Shown here in pieces: positions 42,063-49,482 of a stretch of DNA of 59,674 nt. Source of the DNA: Rubrobacter sp. (GTDB lineage Bacteria; Chloroflexota; Chloroflexia; Thermobaculales; Thermobaculaceae); contig JADDPP010000104.1 of the NCBI GenBank assembly GCA_016781845.1, positions 1 to 59,674 on the forward strand, given 5' to 3'. The translations under genes were made by a program, and so were the position numbers. Under the pieces are notes generated by a model that saw nothing but the letters and a program-made list of their open reading frames with translations, had not been told where the DNA came from and did no database searches. Within the stretch, counting starts at the first letter, position 1; every line of letters begins with the position of its first letter.

Positions 42063-42955
42063 GGCTGGCTGAAGAGCTGCGCTTTGGGCCCGGTGGGCTT
42101 GTGCCCGCGGTGCTGCAGGACCACGAGTCGCTTGAGGTGCTCATAGTCGCCTTCATGAACGCGGAGGCGGTGGAGCGCACACAGGACACGGGGCTTGTGC
42201 ATCTGTGGAGTCGTAGCAGGCAGGAGTTGTGGCTGAAGGGCGAGACATCGGGCCGGCTGCAGCACGTGGTGGAGATACGGCCGAACTGCGAGATGGACTC
42301 TCTGCTCGTGCTCGTGTGCCAGGACCTGCCCGGCGCCTGCCACACGGGCCATTCGAGCTGCTACTATCGCCGAGTCACCGCACAGGGGCTGGAGGAGACA
42401 TCCCCGCCGCTGTTCGATCCCAAGAGGATCTATCGTGATCTGCCGTCCGTAGAGTCAGTCCGGGAGTTGTTGGACGCCTACGCATGGCTGCGCGACCAGC
42501 CGGTCGTCCCGGAATCGGGCACCTCACGCCTGCTGCATGGGGAAGGCCCGGACCCGCTATCGCGGTTGCGGGAGGAGTGGGAAGAGTTCTTCGGCGTGCT
42601 CGACGGTACGCACGTACACTCAGGCTTCGATGAGGACGCACTTCTCGAGCTGTACCAGGCGCTGTACTGGACGTGTATGTATCAGGTCCTGCACGGGTTG
42701 GGCGACGCCGATGCAGCGCATGCCCAGCTTACGGATGGGTACAACTCGGGAGTGGACCCACGTCAGGCACTCGCCCAGGCTCTTGGTTCGGAGAACACAA
42801 GCGAGCAGCTCAGGGGTTTGTGGTATTCCTGGGGAAGCGGCTGCAGGGCGGCCGGTCTGCGAGCGGCGGCGGCGGTGGAGCGCGACCTGGATGAGCTCAG
42901 GGCGAAGCCCTACATGGTGGCGTACTTCAAGGGGGGCGGCCCTGCCGCGGCGTGA
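42059..42955 (+). CDS. hisI: Phosphoribosyl-AMP cyclohydrolase fused to a MazG/HisE-like domain
   Basis: Residues 1 to about 110 are HisI: WSRSRQELWLKGETSG and GACHTGHSSCYYR, with zinc-type cysteines 77, 94 and 101. The usual DCDxD metal motif reads NCEMD (76-80). Residues about 165-290 form an unfamiliar helical domain with REEWEEFFGVLDG and LLELYQALYWTCMYQVL, similar in pattern to the EExxE/ExxD helices of HisE/MazG pyrophosphohydrolases, but with the second acidic motif changed. A HisIE bifunctional role fits the pathway, as no other hisE is seen here; the activity of the second domain is not proven. The GTG at 42059 overlaps the hisF stop (GTGA). Confidence 0.85.
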   Translation: MRLAEELRFGPGGLVPAVLQDHESLEVLIVAFMNAEAVERTQDTGLVHLWSRSRQELWLKGETSGRLQHVVEIRPNCEMDSLLVLVCQDLPGACHTGHSSCYYRRVTAQGLEETSPPLFDPKRIYRDLPSVESVRELLDAYAWLRDQPVVPESGTSRLLHGEGPDPLSRLREEWEEFFGVLDGTHVHSGFDEDALLELYQALYWTCMYQVLHGLGDADAAHAQLTDGYNSGVDPRQALAQALGSENTSEQLRGLWYSWGSGCRAAGLRAAAAVERDLDELRAKPYMVAYFKGGGPAAA

Positions 42956-42961
42956 TATAAT
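42953..42961 (+). promoter_or_regulatory. Extended -10 promoter of tatA
   Basis: TGATATAAT (TG-N-TATAAT) starts exactly on the TGA stop codon of hisI. A start site near 42968 would lead straight into AGGAGG at 42969-42974 and the tatA ATG at 42982. So tatA can be transcribed separately from the his genes. Confidence 0.6.
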
Positions 42962-42981
42962 CTGTACCAGGAGGTGCGGTA

Positions 42982-43281
42982 ATGTTCGGCATCGGTCCCT
43001 TTGAGTTGGTAGCTATTTTGGCCCTCGCGCTGATATTGCTCGGGCCGACGAAGTTTCCGGAAGCAGGTCGGGCGGTCGGCAAGGCGATGCGGGAGTTCAG
43101 GCAGGTAACCGGCGATCTTTCCCGCAGCATCAACCTCGACGACGTGGACGAGACGCCCCGGCGCAGGTACTCGACGAATACCATCGAAGCTCAGAGTCCG
43201 GAACCGACTCTGGATGACCGTCCTTCGATAGAGAACGGCGAGGTTAAGAAGCCCGACGAGAACGAGCCGGGTCCCGTCTAG
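42982..43281 (+). CDS. tatA: TatA/E family Sec-independent translocase protein
   Basis: A 99-residue twin-arginine translocase component. It has the short N-terminal helix FELVAILALALILLGPTKFPEAG with the FGP-like hinge (here LGPTKFPE), an amphipathic helix (AVGKAMREFRQVTGD) and a polar acidic tail. This matches TatA/TatB-type proteins; TatA is the more likely name, given the length. No tatC is in the window. The start has a strong AGGAGG seven bases upstream. Bases 43282-43522 to the convergent gene show only a short CCGGA/TCCGG hairpin near 43353 and no gene. Confidence 0.9.
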   Translation: MFGIGPFELVAILALALILLGPTKFPEAGRAVGKAMREFRQVTGDLSRSINLDDVDETPRRRYSTNTIEAQSPEPTLDDRPSIENGEVKKPDENEPGPV

Positions 43282-43522
43282 AGCGATTCAGGGTTCACTT
43301 CGAGCCGATAACAGCAGCACGAGAGTGTATGATGGCCGCCCCTGTGCGAAATCCGGAGTTCCTTCCGGTTCGCGCGGGGGTGTGCGGTTTTAGCGCCTGG
43401 CGGAGAGTAATACCCAACCAGCGTTCACCCGGCCGAGTGAGATGCGTCGCAACAGGCTTGGCCTTCCGGATTCCCCTGATAGCCGTATTGGGCCTATCGC
43501 TTGTGTGTCAGAATTGGCGCCC

Positions 43523-44527
43523 CTAGTCCGTGAACTCCTGGGTGAACATCTGGCCGTACAGACCGCCCTTGATGACGCCGATGCCTACACGCTTGTACAG
43601 GAGTGACATAATATTCTTCCGGTGGCCGGGGCTGTTCATCAGCTCGCGATGCGCTGTGACCACGTTCGGCTGGTAGGCGAGGTTCTCCCCGGCAACCAGG
43701 TACGAGATGTTATTGCGGTCGAGACGGTCCTGGGGAGTGCCTGTGCGTCGCGACTCGTGGGAGAAGTAGGAGAGCCTGAACATCTCCTCGCTGTGCGCTC
43801 TCGCGACCTGGACCAGCTCTGCATCCATTACCAGTGGTTGCAGTCCCTCCCTGGCGCGATCGCGGTTTATGAGCTGCAGCATCTTCCGTTCGGCCCCAGG
43901 GTCGGGGGAAAGACGCAGGTTTCTCGGGAAGTTTAGCTTCGTGCGGGGGCCAGTGCCGGGGACTTCGACCCGGAGCACGGGCTGTTGTTGTCCAAGCGAG
44001 ACGAACCGCTCCATGCGCGGCGCGAGCAGCGCGGTCGCCCGGCGCAGCTGCGATGCGAGCACACTTTCCTCTGCCTGTGCAGCAAGCGAGCCGTTGAGAG
44101 GTAACAGGGCGAGGGCGGTGGAGAGCAAGCCCGCCATGACCGCTCCGTGTACCAGTCCTGGCCCCAGGCCGAGCAAGCGGACGAGCCTGCTGCGCCGGGC
44201 AAGTTTGCCTGCGGGCCTCAGGGCTAGAAGGAACGGGTACGAGATGAGGCTGTAAAGCGCGCTGGCGACGAGCACCAGTATGAAAAAGGCAACGACCTGC
44301 GCCACCTCGTCCCTCAGCGGAGCCAGGCGCTCGAGGACTGGGGCGATCCCGCGATACCCGGCGAAGCTAATGACCAGCACGATGATCAGGCCCGCGAGAT
44401 CCGCCATGCCCAGCACCAGGCCGCGCCGCATGCCTCGTACCGCGTACAGCAGCAGTACCACGATGATGACGATGTCGAGTGCGTTCATTGGCTGTAAAGG
44501 CAGGCCGGTTCCATCGCTACCGGTCAC
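43523..44527 (-). CDS. CvpA-CAP/SCP fusion protein
   Basis: A 334-residue protein. Residues about 14-165 form a four-helix CvpA-type membrane domain (LDIVIIVVLLLYAVRGMRRG). From about 225 a CAP/SCP-like (SCP-PR1) domain follows: LINRDRAREGL, ARAHSEEMFRLSYFSH, ENLAYQPN, and NSPGHRKNIM near the end. CAP domains of this kind are extracytoplasmic in bacteria, so the fusion should hold one outside the membrane. The GTG start at 44527 overlaps the end of the upstream synthase gene by 11 bases; an ATG 13 codons in has no better ribosome binding site. Confidence 0.83.
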   Translation of the reverse strand: MTGSDGTGLPLQPMNALDIVIIVVLLLYAVRGMRRGLVLGMADLAGLIIVLVISFAGYRGIAPVLERLAPLRDEVAQVVAFFILVLVASALYSLISYPFLLALRPAGKLARRSRLVRLLGLGPGLVHGAVMAGLLSTALALLPLNGSLAAQAEESVLASQLRRATALLAPRMERFVSLGQQQPVLRVEVPGTGPRTKLNFPRNLRLSPDPGAERKMLQLINRDRAREGLQPLVMDAELVQVARAHSEEMFRLSYFSHESRRTGTPQDRLDRNNISYLVAGENLAYQPNVVTAHRELMNSPGHRKNIMSLLYKRVGIGVIKGGLYGQMFTQEFTD

Positions 44528-45491
44528 GTTCCAGTACGTACTCTCCGAGATCGTAGAGCGCGTTGCGCGCCTCTCCCGAGGGCAGCTCCAGGAGCGCGGC
44601 GCACGCCTCGTCTACCAGCTTGCGAGCCTCGTCGTGAGCCAGCCTCACCGCGTCCGAGTCGCGAACAAGCTGCAGGGCATGTGCGGGGTCGGCGCCTTCT
44701 GCGCCCGTCAGTGCGTCCAGTACTACAGTAGCGTGCCCATTCGCGCCCGCCAGGTCCTCCAGGTAGATAATGGTGGGCAGGGTGGCGGTGCCGTGCAGGA
44801 GGTCGCCCCCAACGGGCTTGCCGGCCTGGGCGCTTGTGGCGGTGAAGTCCAGGATATCGTCAATTACCTGGTACGCCTGCCCCAGCTTTTCTCCGTAAGT
44901 CCGCAGTGCCGAGCGGTGAGATTGCGGCGCATCGGAGAGCAGTGCGCCGATCTCCGTTGAGCACGCGAAGAGGGCCGCGGTCTTCTCGTAGATCCGCCTG
45001 TAGTACTCCTCCCGGTTGAAGGTGAGCCTGTGGTTTCCGAGCGCCTGGCGTAGCTCACCGTCGCAGATGTCCCGCAGAGTGCTGGCGAAGACGGAGACGA
45101 CCTCCGGGCTGCCCGGTTTCGCGGCGTACATCGCGGACTGTGCGAAGATGTAGTCGCCAATGAGGATTGCAACGCTGTCGGGCAGAAAGGAGTTGACCGT
45201 GGGTTTGCCTCGGCGGAGGTCCGCGCGGTCAATAGTGTCGTCGTGGACGAGGGTTGCGGTGTGCAGTAGCTCCGCAGCCACGGCACCCTCAACCAGGCGG
45301 GGCAGGTCGTAGCTGTTGAAGCGGGCGGAGAGCAGCACGAGCGCCGGACGGATACGCTTGCCTCCCGCGCTTACCAGTCCCGCGATGATAGCACCTAGCT
45401 CCGGATACTCCTGGGGTGCGACCTCGAGCAGCGCTTCCTCGACCTTGAGCAGGTCATCTCCAACGGTGGTCAGCGCTGCGGAGTATGCCAC
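44517..45491 (-). CDS. Polyprenyl diphosphate synthase
   Basis: A 324-residue trans-prenyltransferase that extends allylic diphosphates with IPP, probably to a C35-C50 chain for quinones or similar. Both aspartate-rich motifs are present: first LVHDDTIDRADLRRG (DDTID, residues 84-88), second QVIDDILDF, plus GGKRIRPALVLL. Exact chain length cannot be told. The GTG at 45491 has GAGGT about seven bases upstream. A good promoter lies just before. The CvpA-CAP gene overlaps its 3' end, so the two are coupled. Confidence 0.9.
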   Translation of the reverse strand: MAYSAALTTVGDDLLKVEEALLEVAPQEYPELGAIIAGLVSAGGKRIRPALVLLSARFNSYDLPRLVEGAVAAELLHTATLVHDDTIDRADLRRGKPTVNSFLPDSVAILIGDYIFAQSAMYAAKPGSPEVVSVFASTLRDICDGELRQALGNHRLTFNREEYYRRIYEKTAALFACSTEIGALLSDAPQSHRSALRTYGEKLGQAYQVIDDILDFTATSAQAGKPVGGDLLHGTATLPTIIYLEDLAGANGHATVVLDALTGAEGADPAHALQLVRDSDAVRLAHDEARKLVDEACAALLELPSGEARNALYDLGEYVLERDR

Positions 45492-45530
45492 TCACGTACC
45501 TCGCCTAACTTTGTACATTCTTTCACAAAC

Positions 45531-45559
45531 ATTATACTCCCAACCCTTCCGGGCTGCAA
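45531..45559 (-). promoter_or_regulatory. Promoter of the polyprenyl synthase operon
   Basis: On the minus strand TTGCAG (45554-45559), a 17-base spacer and a perfect TATAAT (45531-45536) precede the gene by about 40 bases. The remaining intergenic DNA up to 45854 shows no gene. Confidence 0.65.
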
Positions 45560-45854
45560 AGCAGCTCGCCAGTGCGGATTCCGGCTCGGCCGGGCTGCTC
45601 GTACCGATGCGCAGGATATCATTTCAACTCTTCTCCTCGCTCGCGCATAGAATACGCGAAGCATACCAGTAGGTGCATGCCTCCTCACCGATGAGCTTCC
45701 TCGCGAGGGCGGAACGGCAAGCCCGCGCTCTGCCCAACTCATCTGCCGCCCCGGACCGGCAGGATGCATACCGCGCCTGCGCGAGCCGGGCCTGCTGGAC
45801 AGCGGGCAACGACTGCTCACCTGCGCGCCGGTAGTACGTTTCGAGGGTATGCCA

Positions 45855-47357
45855 CTACTGCTCGACCGGCACGCCGCGCTCGCCGACGGTCTGCGCGAGC
45901 TGGGTGAGGGTTGCCACAGCGACACCAGTGGGCCCCTTGGAAACGTACGGCAGGTCTCTGTCATTGCGCGCGGTTCCGGCGATGTCGAGATGTATCCACG
46001 GCGAATCGCCCGCGAAGTCCTGCAGGAAGGCCGCTGCCGTGCATGCCCCGCCCTCCCGGCCGCCCGCGTTCGCGATGTCCGCGATGTCGCTATTCATTCT
46101 CTCCCGGTACTCGGCCCCGACCGGCATCTGCCACATGGCCTCGCCAGTGTGCCTCGCCGCCTCCAGCAGCGCGTCGGTCCACGGTTGGGAGGAGCCGAAC
46201 ACTCCCGTGTTAGTAGTGCCAAGTGCGACGACGCACGCGCCCGTGAGCGTGGCGACATCCACCAGGTGCGTCGCGCCCTCGCTCTTCGCGTGGACGAGGC
46301 CGTCGGCGAGCACGAGTCTTCCTTCGGCGTCGGTGTTGATAATCTCAATCGTCTCGCCGTTGCCTGCGGTGAGTATATCGCCGGGCTTCATCGCTGTGGG
46401 GCCGGGCAGGTTCTCGGCGAGGCAGAGCACGGCGACGACGTTCACGCTGGGCCGAAGCTGGGCTATCGCCTGCATCGCCCCAAGCACAGCCGCCGCACCG
46501 GACATGTCCGTCTTCATCAGGTGCATGCGCTCCGCGGGCTTGATGGAGATGCCGCCCGAGTCGAACGTGATACCCTTACCCACGAGTCCGAGGGTGGGCG
46601 CGGATTCGTCTTCCGCCCGATAGCGCAGCGTGACCATCCTCGCGGGCTCATCGCTTCCTCGCGACGTGCCGAGGATAGCGCCGTAGCCTCGCCGCTCCAG
46701 CTCCGCCTCGTCCAGAATCTCGCAGCCGAGACCGTGGGCATCCGCCACTTCCTGCGCCCTCTGGGCGAAGATGGTGGGAGTAAGCTTGTTGCCGGGCTCG
46801 TTCGCGAGGGAGCGAGCGAGGTTTGCTGCGTCGCCTATGACCCGGGATTTCTGGGTCACGGTGGTGAGGTCCTGCGGCGCGCCCGCGACGAGCAGCTGGA
46901 GATGCTGGAACTCTGTCTCGTCCTCGCCTCGCGTCTTGTACTGCGCGACGGAGAAGTCCGCCAGCACCGCTCCGTGTACCGCGGCGGCCGCGCTCGCGAC
47001 GAGATCCCCAGCGGGAGGCACGTACAGCGTTGCCGCCGCCTGTCCGCTGCTCTTCAGGTGCCGAATCGCCGTCCCCGCGGTAGTGCGCGCCCGCTTCGCA
47101 TCCCACTCAGCCTGCTTTCCCGCGCCGACAAGCAGCACCCGACGGACGGGGAGCTTGCCGAGTGAGAGGACGCTGGATGCCCGGTGCAGCTTGCTGGAGA
47201 CGTCGGCGCTTGACAGGGCGGCTGTCAGCGCGCCGTCCAGCCTGGCATCGAGGTCGGACAGAAACGGGTCTGCGTCGAAACCGTCCTCGAATACGGGCGC
47301 GACGAGTACGTCGGTCTTCACCGAGTCCAACGCTCCATTTACCACGGAGACCTGCAT
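45855..47357 (-). CDS. pepA: Leucyl aminopeptidase (M17)
   Basis: A 500-residue cytoplasmic M17 aminopeptidase that removes N-terminal residues with two metal ions. The catalytic half has GKGITFDSGGISIKPAE, MKTDMSGAAAVLG, and the family signature NTDAEGRLVLADG; a flexible N-terminal domain precedes it (VLVAPVFEDGFDADPFL). The ORF in the track is much longer (to 48215) because it runs open through the opposite-strand hemW gene; the true start is the ATG at 47357, with GAGGAG before it. It is divergent from hemW over 78 bases, and GCCGCCGCGGGCGGC in that gap can form a hairpin. Confidence 0.93.
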   Translation of the reverse strand: MQVSVVNGALDSVKTDVLVAPVFEDGFDADPFLSDLDARLDGALTAALSSADVSSKLHRASSVLSLGKLPVRRVLLVGAGKQAEWDAKRARTTAGTAIRHLKSSGQAAATLYVPPAGDLVASAAAAVHGAVLADFSVAQYKTRGEDETEFQHLQLLVAGAPQDLTTVTQKSRVIGDAANLARSLANEPGNKLTPTIFAQRAQEVADAHGLGCEILDEAELERRGYGAILGTSRGSDEPARMVTLRYRAEDESAPTLGLVGKGITFDSGGISIKPAERMHLMKTDMSGAAAVLGAMQAIAQLRPSVNVVAVLCLAENLPGPTAMKPGDILTAGNGETIEIINTDAEGRLVLADGLVHAKSEGATHLVDVATLTGACVVALGTTNTGVFGSSQPWTDALLEAARHTGEAMWQMPVGAEYRERMNSDIADIANAGGREGGACTAAAFLQDFAGDSPWIHLDIAGTARNDRDLPYVSKGPTGVAVATLTQLAQTVGERGVPVEQ

Positions 47358-47399
47358 GTAAGAACACTCCTCTATGTGTGCGCCGCCGCGGGCGGCTGC

Positions 47400-47429
47400 T
47401 GGACAGTGGCTATCCCCGATAGATAGCAT
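47400..47429 (+). promoter_or_regulatory. Promoter of hemW, predicted leaderless
   Basis: TGGACA (47400-47405), an 18-base spacer and TAGCAT (47424-47429) end six bases before the GTG at 47436. Transcription would begin at about the start codon. No Shine-Dalgarno precedes the GTG. If the ATG at 47448 were used, the leader would be about 12 bases. Confidence 0.5.
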
Positions 47430-47435
47430 GTAGTC

Positions 47436-48605
47436 GTGAATGCTGTAATGATACCCGACAGAACGCCGCTGACTCATGCCGACGCGGGCCTGTACGTCCA
47501 CATACCTTTCTGCAAGACGAAGTGTACGTACTGCGACTTCAACTGCTATGCGGGACAGAACCGCCTCATCCCCGCCTACGTGGAGGCGCTGTGTCGGGAG
47601 TTGGAGCTGTACGGCGAGCAGGGATGGCACGCTACCACGCTCTACTTCGGGGGGGGCACCCCTAGTCTCCTGACCCCTCGGCAGGTTGGCGCGGTCGTGG
47701 GGACGGCACGCTCCGCACTGCAGCTCGGCGAGACCGAGGTAACGCTGGAGGCGAACCCCGGATCGGTGGACGAGGAGTACTTCCGGCGGCTGCTCGATGA
47801 AGGGGTGAACCGGGTCAGTATCGGTATGCAGAGCTTTCGCGACTCGGACCTGAAGCGGCTCGCGCGGCATCACACCGTGCAGGAGGCGGTTGAAGCGTTC
47901 GAGGCGGCTCGCAAGGCGCGGGTACCCAGCATCAGCCTGGACCTTATATACGGGCTGCCGGACCAGACGCTCGCCGCGTGGGAGGAGAACGTCGTCCGCG
48001 CGCTGGAGCTGGAGCCGGAGCACGTGTCGCTGTACGGGCTGGTTGTGGAGGAGGGGACCCCGCTCGCGAGGCAGGTTGCGAGGGGCAAGGTGCGCCCGCC
48101 CGATGACGATCTGATGGCCGACATGTACGAGAAGGCGCACGAGCTTATGAGCGCTGCCGGGCTGCAGCGGTACGAGATAAGCAGCTGGGCGCTGCCGGGC
48201 CACCGTTCCTGCCACAACCTAGTGTACTGGAGGAATCAACCGTACATCGGGGCCGGTGCGGGTGCGCATGGCTGCCTGTGCGGGGCGCGATATTACAACG
48301 AGCTGCTGCCTGCCCGCTACATACGCATGCTGCAAGGGGGCGATCTGTCCGAGGTGGAGCGGGAGCAGATCGAGCCCGAGCTTGAGCGCGCGGAGACAGT
48401 CATTCTCGGTCTCAGGTTGGAGGACGGCATCAGCAGGCGGGAGATGACGGAGCGGTACGGCGAGGACATCCTCGCATCGCATGAGGGCGTGTTCGGGCAG
48501 ATGGAGGCAATGGGGCTGCTGGAGCGGCGAGGCGACCGGGTGCAGCTTACCGACCGTGGCAGGCTGCTCTCAAACGAGGTGTTTCAGCGGCTGCTGCCGG
48601 AGTAG
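47436..48605 (+). CDS. hemW: Radical SAM heme chaperone HemW
   Basis: A 389-residue radical SAM protein of the HemW/HemN-like family. The 4Fe-4S motif CxxxCxxC is HIPFCKTKCTYCDFN (Cys26, 30, 33), followed by TLYFGGGTPSLL, EANPGSV, NRVSIGMQSF and DLIYGLPDQTL, and the C-terminal HemW domain with winged-helix part. HemW is a heme-binding protein that delivers heme to targets rather than a coproporphyrinogen oxidase. The usual GTG start is directly preceded by a promoter. yggT follows 44 bases on. Confidence 0.92.
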   Translation: MNAVMIPDRTPLTHADAGLYVHIPFCKTKCTYCDFNCYAGQNRLIPAYVEALCRELELYGEQGWHATTLYFGGGTPSLLTPRQVGAVVGTARSALQLGETEVTLEANPGSVDEEYFRRLLDEGVNRVSIGMQSFRDSDLKRLARHHTVQEAVEAFEAARKARVPSISLDLIYGLPDQTLAAWEENVVRALELEPEHVSLYGLVVEEGTPLARQVARGKVRPPDDDLMADMYEKAHELMSAAGLQRYEISSWALPGHRSCHNLVYWRNQPYIGAGAGAHGCLCGARYYNELLPARYIRMLQGGDLSEVEREQIEPELERAETVILGLRLEDGISRREMTERYGEDILASHEGVFGQMEAMGLLERRGDRVQLTDRGRLLSNEVFQRLLPE

Positions 48606-48609
48606 TCTC

Positions 48610-48618
48610 TGCTAGAAT
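48610..48618 (+). promoter_or_regulatory. Extended -10 promoter of yggT
   Basis: TGCTAGAAT (TG-N-TAGAAT) lies five bases after the hemW stop and about 31 bases before the yggT ATG, allowing a short leader that holds the GGGAGG ribosome binding site. Confidence 0.5.
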
Positions 48619-48649
48619 AGGTGCGTAAGTTGCTGCCGGGAGGTCGTCA

Positions 48650-48901
48650 ATGACGGAGTTCGTATTCACCTTCATCAACATACTGATCAACGTGCTAATT
48701 TACGCTATTATCGGTCGCGCTCTGATCTCGTGGTTTGATCCGGGGTTCACAAATCCCGTGTCCCGATTCTTGCGTGAGGTGACGGACCCGATTCTCCTGC
48801 CTATACGCCGGCTCATGCCTGGCGGTATGATGATCGACTTCTCGCCGATGATCGCTATCTTCCTGCTCTACTTCCTGCAGGCAATGCTCGTACCTCGCTA
48901 G
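48650..48901 (+). CDS. YggT family membrane protein
   Basis: An 83-residue protein with two hydrophobic helices and the YggT signature: ISWFDPGFTNPVSRFLREVTDP and then ILLPIRRLMP. Family members are implicated in osmotic-shock tolerance and, in Gram-positive bacteria and cyanobacteria, division/FtsZ-associated placement; no function is shown here. The ATG has GGGAGG six bases upstream. Its 3' end overlaps the stop of the convergent PSP1-like gene by four bases. Confidence 0.9.
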   Translation: MTEFVFTFINILINVLIYAIIGRALISWFDPGFTNPVSRFLREVTDPILLPIRRLMPGGMMIDFSPMIAIFLLYFLQAMLVPR

Positions 48902-49482
48902 ACGAGCTCCGACAGAGGTACGTCAAACGTCTCGCCGCTCGCATCCCGCAGGGTAACGGTACCCCGGAAGACGCTGATCCTCACGACCGTGACCCTCTTG
49001 TCTCCGTACGTGATCTCCTGCATCAGCTCCGGAAGGGGCGGCTCCGGTAACCTGTCGCTGTGATTCCGGACAACAACTGGGACTTCCAGTGCGGCGCTTA
49101 GTTCCCCGGCGACCCGTCCGGCCAGCTCAGGTGTGTCGGCCAGCAACGTCACTCGGCTGCCGTCCGGGGCGACGGAGGCACGAACCCCGTGCAGGGCGCG
49201 CAGATACTCTTCTACCCGGTCACGCAGCGCGGCGGCGGGCTCCACGGTAAGCGCCTCATCCTCCGACAGTTCGTGCAGTAGCAGGTGGCCGGAGAGGGGA
49301 GAGGCCATGGTGAGAACGTGCTGTGGTGCTACCATGACGCGCGCGGAGCGGTCTCCGCCAGGCGTGTGCAGCAGGGAGAGGGACCCTGGTTGTAGCTCGG
49401 ATACCGCGCACTCCACCCAGAGCAGTGGACCCGAGGGTTGCAGGCGGATGCCCGCAACGGGACGCAGGGGCAGGTCTGTCAC
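48898..49482 (-). CDS. Degenerate PSP1/RicT-like protein
   Basis: A 194-residue protein directly after holB, overlapping its end by four bases. This is the place where PSP1 (RicT) genes usually sit. The N-terminal stretch VAGIRLQPSGPLLWVECAVSELQPGS, then VMVAPQHVL, follows the PSP1 pattern of a beta-rich start, and LLADTPELAGRVAGELSAAL echoes its second part. But the length is shorter than usual and the conserved Cys and Gly-rich residues of RicT are missing, and the C-terminus (VRISVFRGTVTLRDASGETF) is different. I call it PSP1-like with moderate confidence. Confidence 0.5.
   Translation of the reverse strand: MTDLPLRPVAGIRLQPSGPLLWVECAVSELQPGSLSLLHTPGGDRSARVMVAPQHVLTMASPLSGHLLLHELSEDEALTVEPAAALRDRVEEYLRALHGVRASVAPDGSRVTLLADTPELAGRVAGELSAALEVPVVVRNHSDRLPEPPLPELMQEITYGDKRVTVVRISVFRGTVTLRDASGETFDVPLSELV

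Noticed and set aside
43329-43526. 65-codon plus-strand ORF after tatA
   Set aside because: No Shine-Dalgarno, no similarity, and the end runs into the convergent CvpA-CAP gene. The stretch is better treated as intergenic.
45624-45809. 61-codon minus-strand ORF between the prenyl synthase and aminopeptidase genes
   Set aside because: No ribosome binding site and Ala/Arg-rich composition typical of chance frames here.
45849-47165. 438-codon plus-strand ORF
   Set aside because: Antisense shadow of leucyl aminopeptidase.
47358-48215. 286-codon N-terminal extension of the leucyl aminopeptidase ORF
   Set aside because: The frame is open but lies antisense to hemW; the aminopeptidase has its own ATG and ribosome binding site at 47357.
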